Assembly (NCBI GenBank): GCA_033032175.1
Contig: CM065304.1
Span: forward strand, 17,236,001-17,300,000
Length of the DNA: 64,000 nucleotides
Reading direction: 5' to 3'
From: Saturnia japonica
Lineage: Eukaryota; Arthropoda; Insecta; Lepidoptera; Saturniidae
Part shown: positions 45,255-58,039 of the stretch, piece after piece
Layout: each line of letters starts with the position of its first letter
Numbering within the stretch: the first letter of the stretch is position 1
The notes under the pieces: generated by a model
Seen by the model: only the letters and a program-made list of their open reading frames with translations
Told to the model about the DNA's origin: nothing
Database searches by the model: none
Made by a program: the position numbers and the translations under genes

Positions 45255-45735
45255 TTGTGATTTGTAACGAAGTTACTTATTGCGGGATGGGAGCTAAAGT
45301 GAAAAAAGAGATCAACTCGACCGACATTTAAAAAACAAACAAACATACATACAATATATGATTTTCAAAACTATGTCAGTCTTGGAATTCGCTCAGGTGT
45401 GTTATGATCACATTTCTATACATTGTTGTATGTACATTACGAGAGGTCGACGGAAAAGTCCCGTCGATTCGGGAATTTTTTATATAAACTATTTTTAGCT
45501 TTAGTTTATAAAGTTATGAAAATATATATTTTTTTTATAAATGATTACTATAAGAAAGTAAAAAAAACAGTACATTCAATTTATTGACGTTTAAATAAAA
45601 ATCCCAAATCAGCTGACTCGAACCATCGACCACTCTTACTGTACATACAATAGTGCGTTAATATAGCTATAGCGTAAGGAACTTCGTTACTACCGTGTGT
45701 CCCATGACATTTCTTGTGTTTGTTTACTTCAACAC
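45255..45735 (-). mobile_element. Hairpin (foldback-like) MITE, copy 2, opposite orientation to copy 1
   Basis: The minus strand reads ATGTCATGGGACACACGGTA, GTAACGAAGTTCCTTACGC, then the arm GTATGTACAGTAAGAGTGGT and CGATGGTTCGAGTCAGC. The inverted arm, in plus-strand form, is TTGTATGTACATTACGAGAG and GTCGACGG at about 45425-45455. The far end holds GACATAGTTTTGAAAATC and GTCGGTCGAGTTGATCTC. All blocks occur in the same order in copy 1, inverted. Confidence 0.7.
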
Positions 45736-46599
45736 GCTACTCCCTGTAACTACTAGTTACATTAGAAATAAATATTTTTCGATTTTATACTTATTTATCG
45801 AAGAAGCCGAGCAATAACCATGAACGTCAAATAATCTGGAAAGCTATGTGCAATTCGTGGGTCGTATAAATTTAACACGGGTGTAAGCATTGGGCATAGC
45901 TAATATTAAATAAATTTAATGCTATCAACGTTTAAATGTTTTAAATAAAATTAACACAATTTCGTATTTAACTGTTTGAAAAAAATGTCATTGTCATCGA
46001 TTTTGTCGAACTGTACAAAAGTCGAAAGCTAATAAATGAGCTCTGCCGTCATGAGACCTTGTGATGGTCGGTGAACACGTAATACGTCACAAATCGTGAG
46101 CATTAACGTAATGATTTAAGTAAATTTATCTTTCTCAAGCAATCTATATAATCCACACATGATTTTAGCGACTTTAAGAGATGTAAAAATTGGTTTTAGA
46201 CGTGTTTTAGTCGTATCGTATTGTATTGTAACTGTCAAATATTGAAATATTGTAACCGTATAATAAGACTATGATAAGTTTAATTATTGTCTCCAACTGA
46301 ATATTTGCAAAAGCTTGAAATATTTTTATTACGATTTGTTATATATTATACATTCGTATAAGTATAGTATCATATAGGTGACTAATGGGACAATAAATAC
46401 TGATTTTTCACAGAGCTCTTTAATGATAGATCGTCAGTATTTCTATTAAAAAATTCTTTTAATCGATTAAAATTCAAGTTTTTTTTTGTTTTTAAGTTGT
46501 AAGTTTTATAATCTGTATTGTATCCAATAACAAAGCGTTCAATTGAATCTATGGTCTAAGTTGTAGAATATGCTCGAAAGAACAAAGGAAATACTTTCA
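45736..46599. other. No gene seen
   Basis: AT-rich spacer before the LINE relic at 46600. Confidence 0.35.
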
Positions 46600-47950
46600 A
46601 TTTCAAAATGCGGAGAAGGAAAAGAGAGTTAATCAAGCAACTTCGAAAAGCCAAAGCCATGGGCGATACACATCTAAGTCAAGAACTGTCTAGGGCATTA
46701 AGATCAATCCTTAAATTAATTTAAGGAATATCGGTACAAAATACAAAAGATCGAGATAATTTTAACAGAGCAAAACATGAAGTGGACTTTGATAAAAACC
46801 CTTCCAGTATTCGAAAAATATTTTCGGTGAACAAAAAGGAAAGCTTCTCTTGACCAACAAATAGATTTACGATCATTTTAAACGCACATATGAAGTGCCG
46901 AAGCATGGAAGACTGTATGGAAATCCAAACATCCGAAGACCTAAGAATCCTCTTACTAATTTTCAAAGCAATCCAATTTATACCCTTGAGGAAATAAGTA
47001 ATCAAATTAAAATGAAAGCCTCCAAGTCAGCTCCCGGCCCTGATGGCATTCCGTATTTAGTGTATAAGAAATGTCTGTCGGTTCTTAAACATCTATTATA
47101 TATATATGTTAAGATATGGTCAAATAAGAAAATACTAACAGCTAACTAAGGATGACTGAGACACAATAAAATCCTTTTTACAACAAGATGAAAATGACAC
47201 CTATAGAGTGCAAAGTAATATAATTAAAGATCAAGCAATAAAAATGAATAAATATTACGATCTGTGTAACGAGATAACCAAAAACGGCTATGCGGTTAAC
47301 TTATATGCGATGGAAGTGGGAGCGAGAAGTATTCCAGCGAAATCTCTCTATATCTTGTTAAAAGACCTCGGCCTGTCGTGAACTGCAGTAAGTTCTATTT
47401 TAGAACGGGTATCTAAAGCAGCATTAACAGGCTCTTACCAAATCTGGCTTGGCAAGAAGGGTATCGCGAGCAGTCAAGGTGAGCGCTGATGTGCATCATA
47501 AGGGGACCCCTTAAACCTACACATGGATCACAAGTCCACGGGACTGCTCGTGTTGCCTCTGTCTACTAAACGATGGACCCGGCACCCGCACGGTCAATCC
47601 ATGGAATGCTAAGATGTTTTTCTCATAAAATCTTGAAAATTTTTATTCGATCTTTGAAAACTTTGATACGTGACAAAATATTATTACAAGAATGTCATGT
47701 AATTTATGAATTTCTACATAAGATATTTAAGGCTATTGTCTATCATATTAAAAATAGACTAAATAAAACGTTTTCGGATACAGACATTCGCATATACTAC
47801 TTCTTATACCTTTGCCGCACCGGATGCGGAATGGTCCCTAGCCAACGTGTTCCCTCTCCAACCTGTGATGTTAGGTCCTTCAAACGAGGCGTAACAATTT
47901 CAGCACGCTGGCATGACATCACCGATTGCCAATGGAATCTATTATATTAA
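46600..47950 (+). mobile_element. LINE relic with restriction-like endonuclease motif (R2/R4-like candidate)
   Basis: Broken plus-strand frames, in order: an N-terminal segment near 46610-46700; KASKSAPGPDGIPYLVYKKC (start of the polymerase domain) at about 47011-47070; then, after a gap lacking the catalytic core, KYYDLCNEITKNGYAVNLYA with EVGARSIPAKSLY and LLKDLGLS at about 47250-47380. The last block resembles the end of the restriction-like endonuclease of R2/R4-type LINEs. A tail at about 47820-47945 encodes RTGCGMVPSQRVPSPTCDVR and SFKRGVTISARWHDIT, seen as a repeat tail in Lepidoptera; it may belong to a different element. Confidence 0.65.
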
Positions 47951-48236
47951 CAATGGTCGCTGCTATTTTTGGACTCTACATCACTTTCCATCATATGCTG
48001 TATAGTCATTTTGCTGAATGAGTATAAAAATGCAACTTTAACCTACTATAAAATAAGTAATTCATTTTCCACATCAAGATTTTATTATTCTAACCAATAA
48101 AACAAAATAAATATAAACCTGTTAAAGAGTTCTTCTAATAAGTACAATTATAAATAATGTTGATATAAATATAAGGAGCATGTCAAAATCCACTAGTCAA
48201 ATGAAATCCCTCTAAATGATGACATTTTATTTCACT
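47951..48236. other. No gene seen
   Basis: AT-rich spacer between the LINE relic and the hAT element. Confidence 0.3.
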
Positions 48237-49137
48237 ATCTAAACCGTAGGTTCCCAAAGTGGTCCATAAAGACCCCTAGGTGTCGATTTCGATCTTCAAG
48301 GGGTTCACGTCAGCGAAAACAAAATTTTGGGGGTCTACGAGTTTGTAAATGGGAGTCGACAAAATAGTGAATTCCATATAAGCAAGTCATGACGAAAACT
48401 TTTACTTTCTTTCTATAAATAGAATAATAAAATATGTGTTAGGGGTATTTAAATAAATATACACTTAATTAAGTAACATTGATGTTTTATTCACAAATAT
48501 TAATGATATGTATTGAGTTTTGATGTTAGTAATATTGTTTGAATGTTAAAAGTTGTTGTTTTGGTTTAATATAATTATGCTATATAATTATTATCGATTG
48601 AATAAAATTAGAAATAACGTGCTAATTAATAAATCGTAGTTTTTACAATTTTGAAATATTAAAGATGTATAACTTTTTATATTTTCAAAATAACTGCTTC
48701 CTGTTTGTATTTTGATGCACTTCCGCCGCAACGTAAGAAAGTACAACGACCAACAATGGCGGTCGATGAAGGAAAATGAACAGTGTTGTAAGAGAATGTG
48801 ATAATAAAAGTTCAAATATTTAGAAGCCTTTTGAATGTTGGCTGTCACCAATTTATGATAGTACTCTACTTTTACAATAAGAAGGTATGAAACTAAATTC
48901 AGAGAATTTCATGATTACTTTGCATCAGTCATGGGAAAATTTGGGATCGATAATGGGATGACCTTATAAATTTATTTTTGTAGATAATTTTTAAGACCTG
49001 TACCGACTGTACTTGTTAAGACTTGTTTCTTTATCTTTACAATTTTGTACAGAAAGTGTTTAGTGGGGGTCTACCCAACAGTAAAAATTGGTAAGGGTTC
49101 TAAGAGACAAAAAAGTTTGGGGACCATTGATCTAAAC
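48237..49137. mobile_element. Non-autonomous hAT element with perfect 8-bp target duplication
   Basis: ATCTAAAC occurs at 48237-48244 and again at 49130-49137, directly flanking an 885-bp insert (48245-49129). The left end is CGTAGGTTCCCAAAGTGG, and the right end on the minus strand is CAATGGTCCCCAAACTTT. These are imperfect terminal inverted repeats of the 'CARNGGTYCCCAAA' type typical of hAT elements, whose target duplication is 8 bp. The inside is AT-rich, with no transposase domain on either strand. The intact duplication suggests a fairly recent insertion. Confidence 0.85.
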
Positions 49138-52100
49138 TAAACGGGCTAACTATAGTTGCACAGCTTAATTGACCTAAAAACTCGTGTCACATATGCATTT
49201 AAATATAGGCATCTCCGCATACAACTGTATTTGTATTATTATTTCGAAATGTTTCATTTGTTCTCAAGTCTTGATTTTCATGGATTATACAACGATGACA
49301 TTTTAATATGCCTATAGATATACATATATTTATTATAATAAAACAACGTTACTACTATTAGCGATAAAATTGATTATCTTAAAGTGTTTTTAAGTTCTCT
49401 ACTAGTTAAATTTCTATTGTTTTTTGTCCTATAATAAAGTGTATTGTATTTAATCCATATGTTTAAAATTCATCATTATATTTTTAAAGGCTTATAATTT
49501 AACTACTATATTTAATTCAATATTTGAATAACTGAATAATGTCATTCGTTAAATTATATTTTAAAATACCATATGAAAAACCTGTCACAATCAGTTCAAC
49601 TATTATAGCTATGAACCTACTAATCTACCCAGCAATCAAACAGGTTCAGGTACGTGCAAATAAACATATGCGATTAAGGTAGGGTATGTTTTTTTGAAAT
49701 CCCAGACATACACTTCAGTTTTATTTATTTGTATAGACAATGTTTTAAAGATACTTTTAGTTTTGTTTTTAGTTTGAAGATATTAGGAAGCGCATACATG
49801 GTGTAGCTATTTTATAAGTTATCGGCAATATTGCCTAGGGTATTTTTAAAATTTATTCGTATTGTTTAGATTAATATCATTTCTGTTTAAATTGATAGCA
49901 TTTTTATTCGCCTGAAACATTTGAATGCAGGAAACATTGGCAAAGTGTTTTTCTTTATCACCAAGATTTCATGAATTATTTGACCGTATATATTTTTTAG
50001 ATATTTTCAATAAAATTTGCTGTATATTAATGTTCTGAGGTGTATGGCAATAAGAATATGAATTATGTATTCACCTGATATTACGATATCTATCATTTTA
50101 CTGCAAAAACTATTTTCCATGTTAACGAAACATATTATTTGTGTGTAATACCTATTTTATATCTTCTTTGACGTAAAATAATTTAAGTTATGGACTTTTG
50201 GTAAGGTTTGGAAATGCCCAAGACATTCGTTTTCAATTAGAACTAATAACTGTTTATTGCGTGTTAAAGTCACAATGTAGTTAAGATAGATAGTACATAT
50301 GATCAGCATTATTACAACTCCCATTTTAGAAGAAGCAACACTTGTAAAATATACAACACTTTAATATAAATCATCATAAATCAATCTGTTTTATTAGCGA
50401 TGATGCGGAACGTCATACGCTTATATACGTGATGTAAGTTTAGTTTTTATTTATTGCATTTTAAATGTCTAACGCCTATATTGCCTATAAATTACTTTTT
50501 GCGAATGCGTAATAAAAAATTATATGACCACGAAACTATGCGCAATTGAGTTAGTTACTCAGCGTCTGTTTAGTGAATTGAGATCATATCGCTAATCGCT
50601 CATAGATAAACGTATGCCTAACCTATTTACAGCGGTCAAAGTTCATAAAATCTATGTATAAAAAACATTGGATACTCGTAAAAGCTACTTTGTTATTAGG
50701 TCGTAAACTAACATGTTTACTTTAAGGTGTGTTTCTAAAGGAACAGATTTAATTAATTTAGGCAATGAACTGTTATTAGTAAGCACAAAAATATTTTGAA
50801 ATATAAGTAACAATTGAGTTATAAAATATCAAATTATTTATTAATTAGTTGCAACAGTCAGCGACTTCGTTTGCGTTATTTTTAATATAAAAATTAATAA
50901 TAAAAAAAACTTATATCATTGAATCAATTCAGTTTCAATATAGCTTTCTATTCGCGTAAAAGAATTTTCAGAATCAGTTTAGTAATTTTGGAGATTACCT
51001 CCTACAAATATACAAACTTTAACTCTTTATAATGGTAGTGTAGATTTTATCAACTCTTGATTACTGTAGGACTACATAGCTGTTGAATTTCATTAATAAT
51101 ATGTCCGTAGTCCGAGACAAATAATATTATGTACCATAAGTCGTCAAGATTTAATATGCATAAATATGATAGACGTATTAATAAAGACCAGATCACTAGC
51201 CTCAAAACCATTGAAACTATACGATGTCCTTCGATTTGCACCTTGGCATAACAACATTTTTTTCGGAATGCGCGTACCTTTTATACTTTGAGTTTAATAA
51301 GTACTGGTAAGTAAGACAATGCAACTAAATATTGTATGAGATAATAGTAGTAACACCATGTTATTATGTAATATATAAGAACTATAGAGCTCTCCGAAAT
51401 TAATATTATGAAGACTTAAGCTCTCGTAGCGATCAAGTCTGTTTTTAGTCCGGAAAATTATTTTATATATAATACATTTTTAAAAGTAGTTACAGTAAAG
51501 TTTACAGATTTCTTACAGCCTGTTTAGTCTATCGCGTCCCACTTTCTCCGGACCATTGTATTCAAAATTCCCACATGCGACGTTCATTGCACACGTTTAC
51601 ATACGAGATTAGATTACGGAACGCTTACTGATTAGGTCTTTATTTGTCTTAACATATCAAGTGGTCTATCTTTATCAAAATTTCGTTTATAGATACTCTC
51701 CTTGACTATAATATGTTTATTATATGGTTAAAATGATTATTTTTATTAATTTTTTTATTGACAATGTGACAGCTTAGATATAATAACGATCGGTAGGCCT
51801 ATTAAGCATTACATGACAATTGTAACGCTTTTCCCGTTTTGTAGGCCATTTTAACAACAGGTTTGAGCATCAATACGTAGATATTATTATTACACTAATA
51901 CATCGTTAATATGTTTTGTAGAAATAAGCAATATCAATAAGCGAAAATGTTTAAAAATAAAAATATTCTGTTGACTTACGAAAACAAATACTATAGTGCG
52001 TTTTTTATTCCCACGAGGCAAAATTTACATTTCATGTGTTGCTAGTATAGTGTGTTTTTAAAATAGTGATATCACCATTCGGTACCTACTAATTATTGTA

Positions 52101-53400
52101 AAACGGTATGAGATTAGTATAGCTATTGATAATTTTTTTTCTAGAAACATTGAACCTTTCAAATGCCAAGACCGAATAAGGGAAACAAATTTACATCTCT
52201 CGTGGACTTTGTTTGCAAAGCGTTCCTTTTTTATTTTTTGCAGTTGTTCGCCATATGTACTCTCCAGAATTATGTAATGATAATAGAAAATGGTCGGATA
52301 TATGTTGAATAACACAAAATATTTAAATTGATAAATAAAAACCTTCAATTCAATATTTAAAATCTTACAATTCAAATAATTATACAGTACAACAGTAGCA
52401 TAAATAAATGTGGAAACTATAAATTAAAAATGGGTTGTAACTCGCGCTGTAGAAGCAACGCGGAAACCAATAATAAATATACTGTGGAAACATTATTTTC
52501 AAGTTTGACATTAGTGGTTGTCAATTTACTCCGTGGGAATAAAAAACTATAGTATGGAATTACTACGTTTTTGAAAGGAAAATTCGTCAGAAAGCGAAAA
52601 GGTAACAATATAGTATTTCTTCATTTGTCTGAATATGGTCAATATAGGTCTTCATTCATTATTTAAATAGTTATGTCATATCGAGCAACTGAAGTGCACA
52701 TCTTGTACTAGCATTTGGCAGCCGTCCTGTTTCATCACATGATTTGATTACTTTGCGTTTTTTTTAAGTTCCTATCCGACACCTCTAACGCAAATCAATG
52801 TCTTTTGTCGTTCTTTAAAATAATTGTAACACCTCTTCCTTCCATTAGGAAACTCCAAAATAACCCCAATGTATATTATTTACATGTTCTTAATTCTATT
52901 AAAACCTCTCCTTTTCTTTTTGTTTTGTTCTCTAATCCTTGTGTCTAGAAAAAGCTGTCCTTCTCTTTTATTTGTTACTGTTACTCTACCGCAAGATTTC
53001 CATTATTCGTTTGCGTTTGTGCTGACTCGGCTTGGAGATGAGACAGTGGATGCATTATTATTTCTTAGATTCATTTTCGCAATAGAAATAAGACGTAGGT
53101 AGAGTGTCTTAACATTTTAAACCATATCTGGTTATTTTAATTAAATAAGGTAAATATGTATGTATATTATTATACGGAATTTAGTCTAATTAAATTTATA
53201 TTTATTTGGCAGTTTCAAGTGTTACAGACAGAAGTTATTTATTTATTTTGAGTGATTTTATTGACTTTATTATTATCATTATTAATTAACTTTGTTGAAA
53301 TTTAATTTCTTACTTTATTAACTGATTATTTTATGAATGTTTAAGTATTTTATGAATAAAAAAGAAATTAAGATGCAGATTATTATATAGTACTCTGTCT
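49138..53400. other. No gene seen; AT-rich intron or intergenic stretch
   Basis: More than 4 kb with no recognised exon. A degraded repeat tail is likely near 50850-51045 (GCGACTTCGTTTGCG, then TTTTGGAGATTACCTCCTAC and a GTAGTGTAGATTTT end). The open stretch at 52869-53102 is T-rich and has no domain. Confidence 0.35.
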
Positions 53401-53407
53401 TTGAATT

Positions 53408-53515
53408 ACCTGTGTTCGATCCCGGGAATATTCCGGGAATATCCCGGGATTCCGAGATTATCGGTAGTCAATTCTAAAATCCCGGGATTATTAAAAACGG
53501 TCGGGATTGAATTCT
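53408..53515. repeat. Cluster of CCCGGGAAT palindromic motifs
   Basis: Within about 100 bases: TCCCGGGAATATTCCGGGAA, TATCCCGGGATTCCG, AATCCCGGGATTATT and GGTCGGGATTGAATTC. The short unit CCCGGGAWT repeats in both orientations in otherwise AT-rich DNA. The preceding TGTGTTCGATCCCGGG also resembles a pol III B box. Confidence 0.6.
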
Positions 53516-53925
53516 CAGTTTTACCTCTTGTACAGTCATGAATTGCCACCAAGGTGATCCAGGCTATCCCGGAAAAATACAGATCATCTGAATGCGATTA
53601 CGCGTTAACACTGAAAGATTTTTTAGAATCGGACCAGTAGTTGCGGAAATGACATCCTACAAACATCTAACCTTTGCTTCATTAATAATATAGTGCAATA
53701 AAGTAATTTAGTATAAAAAAATATACTAGCTTTTCACACGTGACACGTAAACTAAGAAAGTCCATAATAAAACATAGCATATAACCATCAGCCTGAACGA
53801 AGCTTTCTACCAGTAAAATATTTTTTTATCTAAATCGGATCAGTAATTTCTGTGACTATCTCCAACAAACATTTAAACTCATAAACTTTATAATAATAGT
53901 GTAGAGATGTAAATTATAATGATGT
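53516..53925 (+). repeat. Fragments of 'CTACAAACATCTAACC' type repeat tails
   Basis: AATCGGACCAGTAGTTGCGG, GACATCCTACAAACATCTAA at about 53620-53670 and ATCGGATCAGTAATTTCTGT, CTCCAACAAACATTTAAACT, AATAATAGTGTAGA at about 53835-53907 are two successive copies of a common 3' repeat end. Heads are decayed (CTAGCTTTTCACACG at 53728). Confidence 0.5.
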
Positions 53926-54044
53926 AATTAAAACTGTATACATTCAGAACCGTCGTGAATCTGCGGTAATTTTGTTTTCAAATAATTTAGTTTAATACTG
54001 TAATAAGCGTTGTATTAAAAAGATAGTCTGTAAGATAACATTAA

Positions 54045-54110
54045 AAGAGAGAGAATTTTGTTAAGACTAAGATAGAGAGAGAGAGGTAGACTAAGAGTAG
54101 AGTAAGCGTA
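54045..54110. repeat. GA-rich simple repeat
   Basis: AGAGAGAGAATTTTG, TAGAGAGAGAGAGGTAG and GAGTAGAGTAAG form an imperfect purine-rich microsatellite. Confidence 0.55.
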
Positions 54111-56270
54111 GGGAGCTCTGATAAGCTAAGAAAAAATGTAAACAATATAGATTGAGGTTATTTGGGTTGATCCTCATAGAAGGATGGGGTCTATTTAATT
54201 AATTTAGATGAAACAAGGTCCCAGATCTGTTTTAGGGGTGTCGTAAAGAACAAATAAAAAAAACTGTATCAAATGTTAATAAGATTAAAATGCACTTCTA
54301 CCTATAACGCAACTAATGGAGCAGAATTGCAATTATATGCGAGATAACTCATGACAAAAAGAAAACAAAAAGTTTTGTTTTATGAAAATATAAAAAAGGC
54401 AATGATTTTTAAAATAAAATATGATTTTAAATATTCGTATAAATTATGCGCTAACGTACGTCTATTAGCTTTTTATTCATTTATTAGCTTTTAGATATTA
54501 AATTACCAATGCAGCAGTAAGGACATACTATAATTTTTATTAGTTAAATTTCCCTATTGATATTATATTAAATCTATTTAAACAGAAATTTCTTTGAAAT
54601 ATTTTTATTTATATTAACAGTACTACTTGTAAAATACACTAAGTTTCTCAATTAGGTTATACGCTGTGTAGGATAGCGCAATATTTTAATAAAGGTATTT
54701 TATTCTTAACAGTCATTTCATTGTAATCATTTATGTCCGGTTTATGAGGTTCCTAAATAAATGCTCATTAGCTATTGATTCCATAAAGGTAACTAACTGT
54801 AGCTTAAATCAAGTTTATCTCATCATGTGTTTCTGAATACATCTTTGACTGTTTGATAACTATCTATCTAATAAGTAGTTTAATAAGTTGCCACGAGATG
54901 GAGAACATTTACAAAACTCATAAATGTATATATTCTGTTTTTACTACTGAACAAAATAAATCGTAAGTAGAATGAATATGTTTTAATTGTTTAGTTATCA
55001 TATTTAGAAATGAAATATATTATTATTAATATGCGTTCCAAAGAAATTTAACTATAACCTTATTTCAACTTCACAAAACTTCGATAATTAAAAATTATAA
55101 GTTTTGTTTATTTGCCAATCGGATATATTGGGTATCTACTGTCTGTTTTTGCCAGATCAGACGTCAAAGAAATATGAAATACATAAACGCTCCATTTTGG
55201 TTAGTTAAATTGATCCAAGTTTAACTGAAGTTTATCGTATGATGTTGTCTTCGGAAACGCAATTTGATGAGTTATTGAACCAACGCTATTAAACAGGTAA
55301 CCTACAGATACAATTAACTCAGAAACCGGGCATTAATGAAGTTGCTATAAAATAAAATAGATTTGTTAGAACCGCTGCGCTACATAGCATTTTTATTGGA
55401 GTTGCGACAGAAAATTTTCTTTTGTAATAATTTATTAAACGTTTATTATATATAAACTATTATTAACTATTTACTATTATAAAGCTCAAGAGATTATTTT
55501 TTCTTTGTTTATTTAAACGCGCTAATCGTTGGAGCTACCAGTTGGATTAAAATAATTCTACTTGCATTTTGTAAAGGATGGTTATAGGTTACTTAACTTT
55601 AAGCTACGATCCTAAGGCATATCAGTAACAATTAATCTGGCAAGCTGTGGGCAAGTACTAGTTGTGAGCATAATGATAGGCTACGCAGGTCCGTTGACGG
55701 TGCGGTAGAGTTGTTCCAATAATTTTATTATCGGTTGGCTTTTTATTTTAGTGGAAGTATTAATCCCAGAAGAAATAAAAAAATTTTTAGGTTTAATCAA
55801 CATTGTCTTGTATTAATAGTTTATTACACACAGAGAGGTTGCACGGATTAAATTCTATTTTCTTTGACAGAATGTACTCAAGTGACAGATATAATAAACA
55901 TTGGTAGGGTTCGTCTTTTATCAAAATATAAGAAACGGCTAGTAGATAATATAAGCGCGTGCAACTTTTAAAATGTGTAACGGGAATTCATGTTTCCTAA
56001 AAATCACATCTTGTGGCCAGTTCACTGTGACCGTTTCGTTACGGTTACGTGCTAAGTGTGTGTTTTAAATATTTTTATTATCTTTACGAGTTTTATCTTG
56101 ATCACGACTCGTCCACGTCCTGAATTGTAACATAATTTTGCAGGCAAATTACAACTAAATATTTTGAATTGCAAGTTACATTCACATCCATCATGTATAT
56201 AGAATTGCAACGCAAAAAATCTATTTATAGACCTCAAGCTACTAGCTTCCGTTTCGTATATTCCCTCCAT
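54111..56270. other. No gene seen
   Basis: AT-rich, no recognised exon, RNA gene or repeat head. A less AT-rich patch near 55640-55720 has no motif. Confidence 0.35.
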
Positions 56271-56690
56271 CTAACCATTTAGCTGAAAGACGTCCGCTGC
56301 TGGGCCTTCTCCAAAGATCACCACAACGAGCGGTCCTGTATTGATTGTTACTGTAACCGTCGCTGCGTCTTCAGGTGCACAGTCGCCACTCGAGAACTCT
56401 TCAGCCCCAACGGCTGTCTGTTCTACGAGCAATATGCCTAGCCCATTAAGCCTACAAATTCTGAGGATATCGGGGACTTAATTTTTTCTACGGATCTCCT
56501 CATTTCGCGAAGGGAAATTTCAAGCATAGCCGTCTCCTTTGCCGTTTTTGAGACCTTGAACTTTCTTATGAGGCCCATCGTTAGTGACCATGACTCAGTA
56601 CCATAATTCATTAGTGGCAACACACACTGATCAAAGTTACCTTGTCTTGATAGGTACACTGCAGCATCAAGGATAAGAAGATGAGAAGAC
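56271..56690 (-). mobile_element. RTE-clade LINE 3' fragment
   Basis: The minus strand encodes FDQCVLPLMNYGTESWSLTM, then LIRKFKVSKTAKETAMLEIS and LRE. After frame breaks it continues KTQRRLQ, SIQDRSLW and SLEKAQQRTSFS, matching the well-known RTE ORF2 end '...AQDRSLWRSLGEAYVQQWTSFG'. Stops and frameshifts make it inactive, and the polymerase core is absent. Confidence 0.8.
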
Positions 56691-57036
56691 GATTGACCTC
56701 TTAAGTTAAATTTAGAAAATCAAATACACAGACTAAATTAAGTCACAATCATACTCAGTCTTTTTATAATTCATGTCACTCGTGAAATTTGGAAAAAACT
56801 TACATGTACATACAACTGGATTATTTATTAATTAATGAAACAGATTTATTAATTTAGATGTACAATAAATTGAATGTTACACTAAATCGCTGATCCGTAC
56901 TGAAAACTTGTACATTATCTGACAAATAATAATCTTATAAATAAATAGTCACTTGCAAATATGCGACAAGGTTCTTTATTTTGTTACAAGTGCGACACTG
57001 TAAAGAAGAAAATATTACTCATCTCATTTATCTTAT

Positions 57037-57714
57037 ACTAGCTGTGCCCCGCGGTTTCACCTGCATATAATTTAGAAGAAATCACTGATTAATGATTTAG
57101 AATACTTTAGTATAGACAATTTTTTAATATGATCACATCGCGGCATCGCACGGCTCGTTCGATCCGAGCCGAGTGTTGAATTATTTTAATTTTGTATTAT
57201 CTCTCAAACTATGCGTCCAAACAACATGCTGTAAAAGACAAAGTTTATCTTCATTATAGATTGTCTTTATGATGAAGTAAATTTTGTTCGTAAGGATTAA
57301 TATGCCATGCTTAAAAATAATGCTCATAAATTAATTTTTAATCTTAAACAATTTTTTTTGCAAAATACCTTATTGTGGCTCATGTATAAGAGATATATAT
57401 ATGCTATCGCTGACTTTTTTATATATACTAATCGCCATTAACCATTAAGCCAGCACATGCGGCTAAAGCAGTTCGCGAGGGCTTCGACTTCCGATTTACG
57501 TAACAAAAATCATTATTTATGCTAGCTAGAAACAGTAGCCAAATGTTATATAACACAATGTTATCACAGTATAATCTATGCTATTCCTCGTGAGTCTGGC
57601 TATCATATAAAAAAAGAAATTTTGAATCCGACTGGTAGTTCCAGAGATTAGCGTGTTTAAACAAACAAACAAAATTATTTTCCACTTTATTATATTATTA
57701 GTATTAGTATAGAT
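57037..57714 (+). repeat. 'ACTAGCTGTGCCCCGCGG' interspersed repeat, near full length
   Basis: The head is ACTAGCTGTGCCCCGCGG and TTTCACCTGCATATAATTT. The middle is CGGCATCGCACGGCTCGTTC, GATCCGAGCCGAG, TATTATCTCTCAAACTATGC. The 3' end is GAATCCGACTGGTAGTTCCA, GAGATTAGCGTGTTTAAACA, AACAAACAAA, then a TATTAGTATAGAT terminus. This is the most complete copy of the family in the window. Confidence 0.65.
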
Positions 57715-58039
57715 TTTACGTTTTTTTTTCATATGGAATGATTCGTATAATTTATGTCCAAATGTTCTAGTCCTTACCATTTCAAATTTCGAACTCTCCT
57801 TCCGTATGAGGCCGTGTCCTAAAAGTGCATAACCTCTTTGAGCTTAGAAACCTTCAAATGAGGTACTAATATAGTACAGTGACTTTTGAGACATTCCAAT
57901 TTTAATAAGTATTTGCTTATATTAAATGAGTTCAACTTTTTTCAATAAAATCGGATTGAGTTTTCAAACATGTGTCACAATAACATGTTATTTAAATCAA
58001 AATCACTAAAGAGTATTAATATCAACTTCGAAGCAAATC

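Noticed and set aside
47573..47950. 125-codon plus-strand frame
   Set aside because: Its end (SFKRGVTISARWHDIT) matches a widespread lepidopteran repeat tail and its start is AT-rich filler; it is treated as part of the LINE relic.
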